Below, piece by piece: positions 36,491-46,118 of a DNA stretch of 64,000 bases (its first letter is position 1; each line of letters opens with the position of its first letter). The stretch is from Crocinitomicaceae bacterium (GTDB taxonomy: Bacteria; Bacteroidota; Bacteroidia; Flavobacteriales_D; Crocinitomicaceae), in the NCBI GenBank assembly GCA_029249445.1, contig JAQWHI010000003.1, positions 93,459 through 157,458 of the forward strand. Reading direction: 5' to 3'. The position numbers were made by a program, and so were the translations under genes. The notes beneath the pieces were generated by a model. The model was not told where the DNA came from, made no database searches, and saw only the letters and a program-made list of their open reading frames with translations.

Positions 36491-37909
36491 ATGAAAAAAA
36501 CAAAAATTGTAGCCACAATGGGACCTGCGTCCTCGGACAAAGAGACACTGCGCAAAATGTTTCTCGAAGGACTAAATGTCTGTCGATTGAACTTCTCTCA
36601 CGGATCCCATGAATTTCACGGAGAGACGATCAAGACCATCCGTGAATTAAACGATGAACTTGGCTACCACATTGCTATTCTTGCAGATTTACAAGGTCCG
36701 AAAATTCGAACTGGAAAAATGACCGATAATGGAATCAATCTAGTCGCAGATAGTGAAGTTACTATTGTAACAGAAGATATTCTGGGAACCGAAGCTGTCT
36801 TTTCAATCAACTACTCTGAATTGCCAAAAGATGTTCACTCCGGTGAGAAAATTTTGCTTGATGATGGCAAGTTAATACTCGAAGTAAATAGCACCAATGG
36901 CAAGGATGAAATTAAGGCAAAAGTGCTTCATGGAGGAATTCTCTCGTCACACAAAGGAGTGAACTTTCCAAATACGAACATTTCAATGCCATGTTTGACT
37001 GAAAAGGACTTGAAAGACCTCGACTTTGCTCTTGCACAGAATGTTGATTGGATTGGACTTTCCTTTGTGAGGTCTGCTGAAGATATTCGTGAACTCAAAA
37101 CAATCATTGATAAAAACAAGAAAATTGCGAAGGTGATTGCCAAAATTGAAAAACCTGAAGCAATCAGTGAAATTGACGAAATCATCAAAGAAAGTCATGG
37201 ATTGATGGTAGCTAGAGGTGATTTAGGAGTTGAAATTCCTTACCAAAATGTGCCACTTATTCAAAAGATGCTCATCAACAAATGTAAGTCTCATGCCAAG
37301 CCCGTCATCGTGGCAACACAAATGATGGAGAGCATGATTGATAACATCACTCCATCCCGCGCTGAGGTCAACGATGTCGCCAATGCCGTATTCGATGGAG
37401 CCGATGCTGTAATGCTCTCAGGCGAAACATCTGTTGGAAAATATCCTATTGAGGTCATACATACAATGGCAAATATTGTTTCAGAAATCGAAACATTCGA
37501 AGACATTTACAACAAGCCCGAAGCACCCGAAAAAAATCAAACACGCTTCATTACCGATTCGATCTGCTTCAATGCAGTTCGTTTGTCCCAACGGGTGGAA
37601 GCAAACGCAATTTTAACCATGTCATTTACAGGATATACCGGATATAAAATTGCTTCACAGCGACCAAAAGCATCGATTTATGTTTTTACAAGCAATAGAC
37701 AAATTCTTACGCAATTAAATCTTGTATGGGGAGTAAAAGGTGTTTTCTATGATAAAACGGTTAGTACAGACAATACCATTTTTGATATCAAAGCACTCTT
37801 AAAAAAGGAGGGACGTCTGAAAAGTGGTGATCTAGTAATTAACATTGCATCAATGCCAATTGAATCGCATGGAAACTCAAACATGCTGAAACTAAGCTAT
37901 GTTGAGTAG
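36491..37909 (+). CDS. pyk: Pyruvate kinase
   Basis: The 472-residue enzyme makes pyruvate and ATP from phosphoenolpyruvate, the last step of glycolysis. It has TKIVATMGPASSDKE at the start, NFSHGSHEFH, ADLQGPKIRTG, AKIEKPEAI, MVARGDLGVEI and the active-site stretch VIVATQMMESMI. Length is normal and domains A, B and C are complete. Its start is three bases after the IPExxxVDY gene, so the two form an operon. Confidence 0.97.
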   Translation: MKKTKIVATMGPASSDKETLRKMFLEGLNVCRLNFSHGSHEFHGETIKTIRELNDELGYHIAILADLQGPKIRTGKMTDNGINLVADSEVTIVTEDILGTEAVFSINYSELPKDVHSGEKILLDDGKLILEVNSTNGKDEIKAKVLHGGILSSHKGVNFPNTNISMPCLTEKDLKDLDFALAQNVDWIGLSFVRSAEDIRELKTIIDKNKKIAKVIAKIEKPEAISEIDEIIKESHGLMVARGDLGVEIPYQNVPLIQKMLINKCKSHAKPVIVATQMMESMIDNITPSRAEVNDVANAVFDGADAVMLSGETSVGKYPIEVIHTMANIVSEIETFEDIYNKPEAPEKNQTRFITDSICFNAVRLSQRVEANAILTMSFTGYTGYKIASQRPKASIYVFTSNRQILTQLNLVWGVKGVFYDKTVSTDNTIFDIKALLKKEGRLKSGDLVINIASMPIESHGNSNMLKLSYVE

Positions 37910-37990
37910 TTGCGAACTTGGTCTTCTAGGCTAGCGGTTTTTTTTCGCATTTTTAACTGTAAAACGTTTCATCAAAAGCGAAGTGAGCGT

Positions 37991-37998
37991 TATATTTG
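37991..37998 (+). promoter_or_regulatory. gcvP promoter (-7 element)
   Basis: TATATTTG matches the TAnnTTTG consensus. A TTTC at 37967 lies 20 bases upstream as a weak -33. It sits about 25 bases before the gcvP ATG at 38024 and supports that start. Confidence 0.6.
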
Positions 37999-38023
37999 TA
38001 CCTCACAAATTAATGTACGCGAG

Positions 38024-40873
38024 ATGAACGATTTTTCAAGTAGACATATCGGCACTACTACTGCGGAAAATAGCGCAATGCTAGAGAAAATTGGAGTAAA
38101 TTCAATTGAAGAATTAATTAACAAAACCATCCCCGAACACATTCGAATGGATGGTGAATTAAAAATCTCTAAAGCACTCAGTGAGCATGACTATTTGTCT
38201 CACATTAACGAGTTAGCAAACAAAAACAAAGTATTCAAATCGTTCATTGGACTCGGGTACAATGAGACAATCGTCCCATCCGTGATCTTGAGAAATATTT
38301 TAGAAAATCCAGGGTGGTATACAGCATATACGCCCTACCAAGCAGAGATATCGCAAGGAAGATTGGAAGCATTATTGAACTTCCAAACAATGATTCTGGA
38401 CCTTACAGGTATGGAATTGGCGAATGCATCACTCTTGGATGAGGCAACAGCTGCATCTGAGGCAATGATCATGCTATTCAATAGCAGGTCTCGTGCTGAT
38501 ATAAAAGCGGGAAGAAATCATTTCTTTGTTTCTGAAACGATGTTCCCACAATCCATTGATGTTATTGTTGGACATGCCAAAAATTTGGGAATAGAGCTAA
38601 CAATTGGAGCAGCGAATACATTCGATGGAAATGAAAGTTATTTCGGTTCAATTGTTCAATACCCGGATGCAAATGGACGTATTGATAATCTACAAGGGTT
38701 CATCTCCAAAATGCATGCGCAAGATATCAAAGTTGCTGTTGCTGCAGATATTCTTTCGTTGGTGCTACTGCAATCGCCCGGATCGATGGGAGCGGATGTT
38801 GTTCTTGGTTCTTCACAGCGGTTTGGTGTGCCAATGGGATATGGTGGTCCGCATGCTGCATTCTTCGCAACACGTGAATCCTACAAAAGAAACATACCAG
38901 GACGTATTATCGGAGTGTCAAAAGATGCGGACGATAATATGGCGCTCAGAATGGCACTTCAAACAAGAGAACAACACATTAAAAGAGATAGAGCAACATC
39001 AAACATTTGCACAGCACAAGCACTTTTAGCAGTGATGGCGAGCATGTATGCTGTGTACCATGGTCCCGATGGCCTAAAAAGAATTGCAGGACATGTGCAC
39101 TCACTAGCAACACAAACCGCAAGAGGACTTCGGTCTGCTGGTGTGCATTTCAAAGAGGGAGCCTTCTTTGACACCATCCACATTAAAGATATAGATGCTG
39201 GAACCCTAAAAACAGCAGCTGAAAATGTAGAGATGAATTTCAACTACATTAACGAAAATGAATTGACAATCAGCTTTGGTGAAAATCATACTTGGAAAGA
39301 TGTAAATACAATATTGAATCTTTTTAAAGCTGAAAAAAGCGCAACAGAAAAAAGAGAAACGTCACTCGATAGTAACTTACTCCGTTCGGATGAAATTTTG
39401 ACACATCCTACATTTAGCAAGTACCATTCAGAGTCAAAAATGATGCGTTATCTCAAACGTCTTGAAAACAAAGACCTGTCATTGGTGCACAGTATGATTC
39501 CTCTTGGATCATGTACAATGAAATTAAACGCAGCAAGCGAATTAATTCCAATTACAAATCCATTATTTGCTCAAATGCACCCCTTTGCACCATTGTCTCA
39601 AGCGAATGGATATCATGAAATGTTCCGTGAATTGGAGAAAGACCTGTGTGAATGCACTGGGTTTGCTGGAATGTCTTTACAACCCAACTCTGGAGCACAA
39701 GGTGAGTACACAGGGTTAATGGTAATTAAGGCTTACCACGAAGCAAATGGAGATTTCGATAGAAATATCATTATCATTCCTTCTTCAGCACATGGAACAA
39801 ATCCTGCTTCTGCTGTAATGGCCGGGTTCAAAGTAGTTGTGACAGGTTGTGATGAAAACGGAAATATTGACATCTCAGAATTGGAAACAAAGGCTGAAGA
39901 ATTAAAAGATACGCTTGCAGGACTTATGATCACATATCCTTCAACGCATGGTGTTTTCGAAGAAGGAGTTAAAGAAATTACTTCAATAATCCATCAGCGT
40001 GGAGGTCAAGTTTATATGGACGGTGCCAATATGAATGCGCAAGTCGGATTGACAAGCCCTGGAAACATTGGAGCGGATGTTTGTCACTTAAATCTGCACA
40101 AAACGTTTGCAATCCCTCACGGCGGTGGTGGTCCAGGAATGGGTCCAATTGGAGTTGCAGAACACCTTGTTCCTTTCCTCCCCGGATCCGTGCACGAATC
40201 TCCAGCAGGAGGCAACAAAGCTATTCATGCCGTTTCAGGAGCACCCTACGGAAGTGCACTCATCCTATTAATTTCTTACGGTTACAACAAAATGCTTGGC
40301 TTCGATGGACTGAGAGAATCAACTGAAATCGCAATTTTAAATGCCAACTACCTGGCAGCATCCCTCAAAGGACACTATGATATCCTTTATACAGGTGAGA
40401 ATGGAACCGTAGCTCATGAAATGATTTTAGATTGTAGAAGCTTCAAAGTAGACTCAGGAATCGAAGTTGCCGATATTGCAAAGCGATTGATCGATTTTGG
40501 ATTCCATGCACCAACGGTCTCATTTCCAGTTGCCGGAACCCTAATGGTAGAGCCTACAGAAAGTGAGGATAAAGATGAATTGGATCGTTTTATTGAGGCA
40601 ATGATTAAAATCCGTGAGGAAATCAGAGAAATAGAAAATGGTCAAGCGGATAGAGAAAATAACGTATTGAAAAATGCACCGCATACTGCAGATTGTATTA
40701 TCAATCAAAATTGGGAATACCCCTACTCCGCACAAAAAGCAGCTTATCCTGTTAATTACTTAAAAGAGTATAAATACTGGGCGCCTGTTAGGCGTGTTGA
40801 CAATGCCTTTGGAGACAGAAACTTGGTCTGCTCTTGCCCAAGTGTTGAAAGCTATATGATGGAAGAAGTTTAG
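38024..40873 (+). CDS. gcvP: Glycine dehydrogenase (aminomethyl-transferring), P-protein
   Basis: The P-protein decarboxylates glycine and passes the aminomethyl group to lipoyl H-protein in the glycine cleavage system. I start at the ATG at 38024 (MNDFSSRHIG), where the family begins; an upstream in-frame start would cover the promoter. The 949 residues hold both homologous halves. The PLP lysine is in NLHKTFAIPHGGGGPGMGP. Other signatures are YTPYQAEISQGRLEAL (N-half) and PNSGAQGEYTGL (C-half). GcvT and GcvH are not in this window. Confidence 0.96.
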   Translation: MNDFSSRHIGTTTAENSAMLEKIGVNSIEELINKTIPEHIRMDGELKISKALSEHDYLSHINELANKNKVFKSFIGLGYNETIVPSVILRNILENPGWYTAYTPYQAEISQGRLEALLNFQTMILDLTGMELANASLLDEATAASEAMIMLFNSRSRADIKAGRNHFFVSETMFPQSIDVIVGHAKNLGIELTIGAANTFDGNESYFGSIVQYPDANGRIDNLQGFISKMHAQDIKVAVAADILSLVLLQSPGSMGADVVLGSSQRFGVPMGYGGPHAAFFATRESYKRNIPGRIIGVSKDADDNMALRMALQTREQHIKRDRATSNICTAQALLAVMASMYAVYHGPDGLKRIAGHVHSLATQTARGLRSAGVHFKEGAFFDTIHIKDIDAGTLKTAAENVEMNFNYINENELTISFGENHTWKDVNTILNLFKAEKSATEKRETSLDSNLLRSDEILTHPTFSKYHSESKMMRYLKRLENKDLSLVHSMIPLGSCTMKLNAASELIPITNPLFAQMHPFAPLSQANGYHEMFRELEKDLCECTGFAGMSLQPNSGAQGEYTGLMVIKAYHEANGDFDRNIIIIPSSAHGTNPASAVMAGFKVVVTGCDENGNIDISELETKAEELKDTLAGLMITYPSTHGVFEEGVKEITSIIHQRGGQVYMDGANMNAQVGLTSPGNIGADVCHLNLHKTFAIPHGGGGPGMGPIGVAEHLVPFLPGSVHESPAGGNKAIHAVSGAPYGSALILLISYGYNKMLGFDGLRESTEIAILNANYLAASLKGHYDILYTGENGTVAHEMILDCRSFKVDSGIEVADIAKRLIDFGFHAPTVSFPVAGTLMVEPTESEDKDELDRFIEAMIKIREEIREIENGQADRENNVLKNAPHTADCIINQNWEYPYSAQKAAYPVNYLKEYKYWAPVRRVDNAFGDRNLVCSCPSVESYMMEEV

Positions 40874-40892
40874 ACCTTAAAACTCAAAATAT

Positions 40893-40928
40893 AAACCTCG
40901 CTTTGATACTTCGAAGCGAGGTTTTTTT
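40893..40928 (+). terminator. Terminator after gcvP
   Basis: AACCTCGCTT and AAGCGAGGTT form a ten-base stem around a short loop and lead into seven T residues. Confidence 0.88.
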
Positions 40929-40966
40929 ATCTCGAGAGCAACGAGTCATAAAAAGTTATCAACAAA

Positions 40967-41011
40967 TTGATTAATTATTAATCAATTATTGATTAGATTT
41001 TAATACTTTTG
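40967..41011 (+). promoter_or_regulatory. Promoter and palindromic operator of the polymerase gene
   Basis: TTGATTAATTATTAATCAA (40967-40985) is a perfect palindrome with eight-base arms and a three-base spacer, followed by a further TTGATTA half-site at 40989. TACTTTTG at 41004-41011 fits the -7 consensus. The palindrome covers the place of the -33 box, so a repressor bound there would block RNA polymerase. A damage-responsive repressor is a reasonable guess. Confidence 0.5.
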
Positions 41012-41042
41012 TTACTCAACCTCACTACATACTTGTCATATA

Positions 41043-44000
41043 ATGTACCTAAATACGCATACATACTACAGTATGCGGTATGGGGTTATTTCTCCTAACG
41101 ATTTGTTGGAAGTAGCTATTCAAAACGGCTGTTCAACAATCGCTGTAACAGATATCAATTCCACTTCCGCATGCCTTGAAATTGTTCGAGAAGCTTCAAA
41201 AAAATCGATTCTACCAATCGTAGGTGTTGACTTCCGAAATGGAGTAAAACAACAATTTATCATGCTCGCAAAAAACAATACAGGGTTTCAAAAAATCAAT
41301 TCATTCCTAACACACATCTTACACAACAAACTCAAAGTTCCTGATAACGCTCCGAATATCGAAGATACTTTTGTTATCTATCCCTTTGATAAAAACACAA
41401 AACGAAAATTGAAAAACAATGAGTATGTAGGAATCACACCCAATGACATACCCACTCTCCGATTGAAAAATAGGAATACGATCAAAGGAGTCACACTTCA
41501 AACAGTAACATTTAGAAATAAAAAAGACTTTAATGCACACCGCTTACTTCGAGCAATCGACAACAATACCTTGCTAAGCAAACTCCCTCCATCTGAACAG
41601 GGAATGCCCAACCATATAATGGTACCAACACATGAATTAGAAAAACAATACAATGAATTTCCTTTTCTAATTGAAAACACACGATCTATACTCGATCAAT
41701 GCACTATTAATTTTGATTTTTCAGCCGGGCGAAAACACCAAAATCAAAAAACATATACAGGAGATAAAAAAAAGGACGAAGAGCTGTTAGAGCAACTATG
41801 CAAGGATGGACTGTTTTATCGATACCCCCATGCCAATAAAGAAGTCTATGAACGTATTTCCAAAGAATTGAAAATGATCAAGAAAATGAATTTTGTATCA
41901 TACTTCTTGATGAATTGGGACATTGTCAACTATGCAAAAAAACAAAATTACTTTTATGTTGGACGCGGAAGTGGTGCAAATAGTGTTGTTGCTTACCTTC
42001 TACAAATTACAAATGTAGATCCCATAGAATTGGATTTGTATTTCGAACGATTCATCAATCTTTACAGGACAAATCCACCGGACTTTGATATCGATTTCTC
42101 GTGGCGCGATCGCGATGATATCACACGCTATATTTTTGAGCGATTCCATAATGTAGCGCTCGTTGCAACATATAATACCTTTAAAGATCGTTCCGTGATT
42201 CGTGAACTTGGTAAAGTCTTTGGCTTGCCCAAAGAAGAGATCGATAAATTAATACATGGAAACAAAAACCCTACAAATCTCAACCACCTGTCAAAACTCG
42301 TCATAAAGTATTCAAAATATATCCACGGACTCCCCAGTCACTTAAGTATACATGCCAGTGGTATTATCATCACAGAACAACCCATTCAAACCTTTTCTGC
42401 TACATTTTTACCGCCAAAAGGACATCCAACCATCCAATTTGACATGCATATTGCTGAAGATGTTGGACTTTTCAAGTTTGACATTTTGAGTCAACGAGGC
42501 CTAAGTAAAATCAAAGATACACTCGATCTCATAGACATCAACCATTCAAGCACTTTAAATATTGACATCCAAGATATGAATCTGCTGAAAAAAGATAAGA
42601 AAATTCGTGCCCTCTTAAAAAGTGCACAAACCATTGGATGTTTTTATGTTGAGTCCCCTGCAATGCGTATGCTCTTAACCAAGCTACAGGTCGACAACTA
42701 TCTCGGTCTTGTTGCAGCAAGCTCAATCATTCGCCCTGGTGTTGCAAAATCAGGCATGATGCAAGAGTACATCAAACGGTATCGTCACCCAGAAAAACGA
42801 CATGAGGCACATCCTGTTCTCTTAAAATTGATGCCAGAAACATATGGCGTTATGGTATATCAAGAAGACGTTATTAAAGTTGCTCATCATTTCGCAGGTT
42901 TAACATTAGCGGAAGCGGATAAAATGCGACGGGGTATGTCTGGGAAATTTAGGTCACGTGAAGAATTTCAAGCTGTAAAACAACAATTTTTTAAAAACTG
43001 CAATGTGAAAAAAGGATATCCAAAACAACTTACCCGTGAAATATGGCGACAAACAGAAAGCTTTGCTGGATACGCTTTTGCAAAAGGACATTCCGCTTCA
43101 TATGCAGTTGAAAGCTATCAATGCCTTTTCCTAAAAGCATACTACCCTCTAGAATTCATGGTAGCAACAATTAATAATTCTGGAGGGTTCTACAGTACAG
43201 AGCTTTACATGCTCGAAGCAAAATTTTTCGGCGGAATAATCCATCCACCATGCATTAATAATAGCGAAGAATTAACACGAATTGATGGAAAATCTATTTA
43301 TCTGGGCTTTCATCTTCTAAGAGGATTTGACCTGAGGGTTGCTCAAAAAATTGTTCGCGAGCGCAAACAGAATGGGAATTATCTCAGTTTTGACAATTTT
43401 ATTCAACGTGTCAAAATCTCTTTGGAACAGGTAACAGCATTGATTCGAATTGATGCGCTTCGATTTTTCAAAAAAAACAAACGTTCCTTATTGTGGGAAG
43501 CACATTTCAAACTTAGTAAGATGAAAAAAAATGAATCTTCAAACAAAAATCTATTTGAGGTTCAGACACAACCTTTCCATATCCCTCAGCTAAAAAATAC
43601 ATGGAGAGAAGACGCTTTTGATCAAATAGAACTATTGGGTTTTACTATACATAATGTATTCGAATTATTACTCAAAGAAGAAGGTGTTGATGGCATTCTT
43701 GCGGAAGATCTCATAAAATATACAAACAAAAAAATAGGCATCAAGGGATATCTAATTCAGGTAAAAAAAACAATGACTTCAAAGGGAGAGCCCATGTACT
43801 TCGGCACCTTCATCGATCAAAAAGGACATTGGATTGATACAATACATTTCCCGAAGGTAGCAAGACAATTTCGTTTCCGTGGCGCTGGTGTATATATCAT
43901 CTATGGAACAGTTACTGTAGAATATGATTGTATTTCAATAAAAGTGGAATCGATGAAAAAAATGGGAATCATTGAAGATCCAAGATATACTGAAGTCCGA

Positions 44001-44063
44001 GACAAGAAAAAAGAAGCGGATGTCGTTACATGGAACTTAAAAAAGAATATAAGCAGTATGTAA
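41043..44063 (+). CDS. DNA polymerase III alpha subunit, second (DnaE2-like)
   Basis: The 1006-residue protein has an N-terminal PHP domain (MYLNTHTYYSMRYG), in which the first His of the usual pattern appears replaced. The palm has PPDFDIDF and FKFDILSQRGL, carrying the catalytic aspartates. GRGSGANSVVAYLL, YQEDVIKVAHHFAGL, FAKGHSASYAVESYQ and a C-terminal OB-fold (IGIKGYLIQVKKT) follow. It is shorter than a replicative DnaE and ends soon after the OB-fold, and it is paired with dinB. These points suggest a DnaE2-like mutagenic polymerase rather than the replicase. Confidence 0.88.
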   Translation: MYLNTHTYYSMRYGVISPNDLLEVAIQNGCSTIAVTDINSTSACLEIVREASKKSILPIVGVDFRNGVKQQFIMLAKNNTGFQKINSFLTHILHNKLKVPDNAPNIEDTFVIYPFDKNTKRKLKNNEYVGITPNDIPTLRLKNRNTIKGVTLQTVTFRNKKDFNAHRLLRAIDNNTLLSKLPPSEQGMPNHIMVPTHELEKQYNEFPFLIENTRSILDQCTINFDFSAGRKHQNQKTYTGDKKKDEELLEQLCKDGLFYRYPHANKEVYERISKELKMIKKMNFVSYFLMNWDIVNYAKKQNYFYVGRGSGANSVVAYLLQITNVDPIELDLYFERFINLYRTNPPDFDIDFSWRDRDDITRYIFERFHNVALVATYNTFKDRSVIRELGKVFGLPKEEIDKLIHGNKNPTNLNHLSKLVIKYSKYIHGLPSHLSIHASGIIITEQPIQTFSATFLPPKGHPTIQFDMHIAEDVGLFKFDILSQRGLSKIKDTLDLIDINHSSTLNIDIQDMNLLKKDKKIRALLKSAQTIGCFYVESPAMRMLLTKLQVDNYLGLVAASSIIRPGVAKSGMMQEYIKRYRHPEKRHEAHPVLLKLMPETYGVMVYQEDVIKVAHHFAGLTLAEADKMRRGMSGKFRSREEFQAVKQQFFKNCNVKKGYPKQLTREIWRQTESFAGYAFAKGHSASYAVESYQCLFLKAYYPLEFMVATINNSGGFYSTELYMLEAKFFGGIIHPPCINNSEELTRIDGKSIYLGFHLLRGFDLRVAQKIVRERKQNGNYLSFDNFIQRVKISLEQVTALIRIDALRFFKKNKRSLLWEAHFKLSKMKKNESSNKNLFEVQTQPFHIPQLKNTWREDAFDQIELLGFTIHNVFELLLKEEGVDGILAEDLIKYTNKKIGIKGYLIQVKKTMTSKGEPMYFGTFIDQKGHWIDTIHFPKVARQFRFRGAGVYIIYGTVTVEYDCISIKVESMKKMGIIEDPRYTEVRDKKKEADVVTWNLKKNISSM

Positions 44064-44167
44064 ACATAGCCACTCAAGAAACACTACTCCACTACATATA
44101 CGAAATATTAACACTACTACTATGAATATACATATCCCCAATACCTATTTTTTTGCTACAGTCGTAG

Positions 44168-44196
44168 TTGATCCATTTTTTAAAAAAATAGATCAA
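44168..44196 (+). promoter_or_regulatory. Palindrome overlapping the dinB start codon
   Basis: TTGATCCATTTTTT and AAAAAATAGATCAA form a 29-base palindrome with one mismatch around a central A. Its last base is the A of the dinB ATG. It shares the TTGAT half-site with the palindrome before the upstream polymerase gene. It may be an operator or a hairpin that hides the start codon. Confidence 0.5.
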
Positions 44197-45401
44197 TGAA
44201 ATCAATAATGCATATGGATCTCGACACCTTTTTTGTATCGTGCGAGCGTCTGATTGATAGTCGATTGAATGGACGACCTGTATTGATTGGTGGAGTTTCA
44301 GATCGTGGAGTCGTCGCATCATGTAGCTATGAAGCACGTCGATTTGGGATTCATTCTGCAATGCCCATGAGAATGGCGAAACAACTTTGCCCTGAAGCTA
44401 TTGTTTTAAGAGGAAATTCAGGAACATATACCAAGTTCTCAAAGCTTGTAACAGAAATTATAAAAGAGGAAGTCCCGTTGTATGAAAAATCATCTATTGA
44501 TGAGTTCTATCTCGATTTGACAGGGATGGATCGTTTTTTCGGTTGTCAAAAAATTGCATCTGAACTTCGTACTAAAATCATTCGAGAAACAGGACTTCCT
44601 ATTTCTTTCGGCCTCTCAAAAAATAAAACAGTCTCTAAAATCGCTACCGGAGAAGCAAAGCCAAACAATGAGATAAACATTCAGCAAGGAACAGAAAAAC
44701 CATTTCTTGCTCCTCTTTCTGTGAAAAAAATACCAATGGTTGGAAGTAAAACATACCGTTCACTCTGCGACTTAGGTGTAAAAAAAATAGAAACGATACA
44801 GGAAATGCCAATTGAATTGATGGAAAATGTATTTGGGAAAAATGGAATTACAATCTGGAAAAAAGCCAACGGAATTGATAACACTCCGGTAATCCCATAC
44901 CAAGAGCGAAAATCCATTTCAACAGAACGTACATTTGATCGAGATACTATTGATGTAAAAAAACTTGAAGGCATCATGACCGCAATGGCTGAAAATCTCG
45001 TCTTTCAATTGCGAAGGGGCAACAAGCTAACAGCTTGTGTAGCGGTGAAAATTCGCTACTCTGATTTTCAAACCTACACATTACAGAAGAAAATTCCATA
45101 CAGCGCATCAGATCATACAATTATTCCTTTAGTCCTTGAATTGTACCGAAAATTATACAACCGGCGTGTTTTGATTCGCCTGATTGGCATACGATTTAGT
45201 CATCTCGTTGAAGGTGCACATCAAATCAGTTTGTTCGAAGATCCAACTGTGCTTGATTTATACCAGGCAATGGACAACATTCGAAATCGATATGGTGACC
45301 GTGCAATAATGCGGGCATCTGGAATGAATGCAAGAAGCATAAGTAGGTGGAACCCATTCAACGGAGAGCCCCCTCCTCTTTTAGCCAATCGACGCCAATA
45401 G
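44196..45401 (+). CDS. dinB: DNA polymerase IV (DinB, Y-family)
   Basis: The 401-residue translesion polymerase has MHMDLDTFFVSCERL with the first catalytic Asp, ASCSYEARRFGIHSAMP, and SIDEFYLDLTG with the second acidic pair. HhH motifs follow near residue 180 (VKKIPMVGSKTYRSLCDLGV, 20 residues). A little finger domain follows, and then a tail with HQISLFED, which resembles a beta-clamp binding motif. It lies 132 bases after the second alpha subunit gene on the same strand. Confidence 0.94.
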   Translation: MKSIMHMDLDTFFVSCERLIDSRLNGRPVLIGGVSDRGVVASCSYEARRFGIHSAMPMRMAKQLCPEAIVLRGNSGTYTKFSKLVTEIIKEEVPLYEKSSIDEFYLDLTGMDRFFGCQKIASELRTKIIRETGLPISFGLSKNKTVSKIATGEAKPNNEINIQQGTEKPFLAPLSVKKIPMVGSKTYRSLCDLGVKKIETIQEMPIELMENVFGKNGITIWKKANGIDNTPVIPYQERKSISTERTFDRDTIDVKKLEGIMTAMAENLVFQLRRGNKLTACVAVKIRYSDFQTYTLQKKIPYSASDHTIIPLVLELYRKLYNRRVLIRLIGIRFSHLVEGAHQISLFEDPTVLDLYQAMDNIRNRYGDRAIMRASGMNARSISRWNPFNGEPPPLLANRRQ

Positions 45402-45410
45402 AACAATCAT

Positions 45411-46046
45411 TTAGTGCTTTAAAACCTCAGGCATTTTCTTCTTAAACTGATTCAACCGAGGAATAGAAACACGCCTCAAATAAGGCTGATCCGGATGCAG
45501 TCTTTCATAATTTTGATGGTAGTCTTCCGCCGGATAAAAAATCTCAAACGGAGTCACCTCTGTCGTAATTTGACTCCACGTCCTCGCTTTTCGCAATACC
45601 CCTATCTTTCTTTCAATGATCACTTTTTCATCAGCAGTTGAATAAAACGCAATCGAACGGTATTGCGGCCCATGATCTGGCCCTTGTGCATTTTTTTGTG
45701 ACGGATCATGCGAATTAAAAAAAACATCAACCAATGTTTCAAAATCAACAATACTTGAATCATAATATACTTTTACGGCTTCAGCGTGCTTTAACTTGCC
45801 TGTACATACCTCCTCATATGTAGGATTTTTCTTAACCCCACCTGAATACCCAGAAACTACTTCATAAACACCATTGACGGATTCATAAACCGCCTCAACA
45901 CACCAAAAACATCCACTCGCAAAATAAGCCACTTGGAACTTATCCAAATTATGATCAATGGTTTTCGATACAGCATTATTATTCGATTGTTGAGCACAAG
46001 AGACCAAAGAAAGACCTACAATAAAGATAAAAAGTACATTTTTCAT
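45411..46046 (-). CDS. msrA: Peptide methionine sulfoxide reductase MsrA, lipoprotein form
   Basis: I start at 46046 (MKNVLFIFIVGLSLVSCAQQ), which gives a clear lipoprotein signal with lipobox LVSC; a longer frame starts upstream. The mature enzyme has the catalytic FASGCFWCVEAVYESVNGV (19 residues), GYSGGVKKNPTYEEVC and the DPSQKNAQGPDHGPQYRS region. It reduces methionine S-sulfoxide in oxidised envelope proteins. It is convergent with dinB with only nine bases between. Confidence 0.95.
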   Translation of the reverse strand: MKNVLFIFIVGLSLVSCAQQSNNNAVSKTIDHNLDKFQVAYFASGCFWCVEAVYESVNGVYEVVSGYSGGVKKNPTYEEVCTGKLKHAEAVKVYYDSSIVDFETLVDVFFNSHDPSQKNAQGPDHGPQYRSIAFYSTADEKVIIERKIGVLRKARTWSQITTEVTPFEIFYPAEDYHQNYERLHPDQPYLRRVSIPRLNQFKKKMPEVLKH

Positions 46047-46118
46047 ACTACACGATTTCTGTTTTTGGAGCACAAACATAAACTTACTTCACATGAGCCC
46101 CCCAGTTTAATTTCTGTT

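Noticed and set aside
37910..38023. Glycine riboswitch before gcvP
   Set aside because: The space between the -7 element and the ATG is about 25 bases, too short for the aptamer, and no aptamer core is seen.
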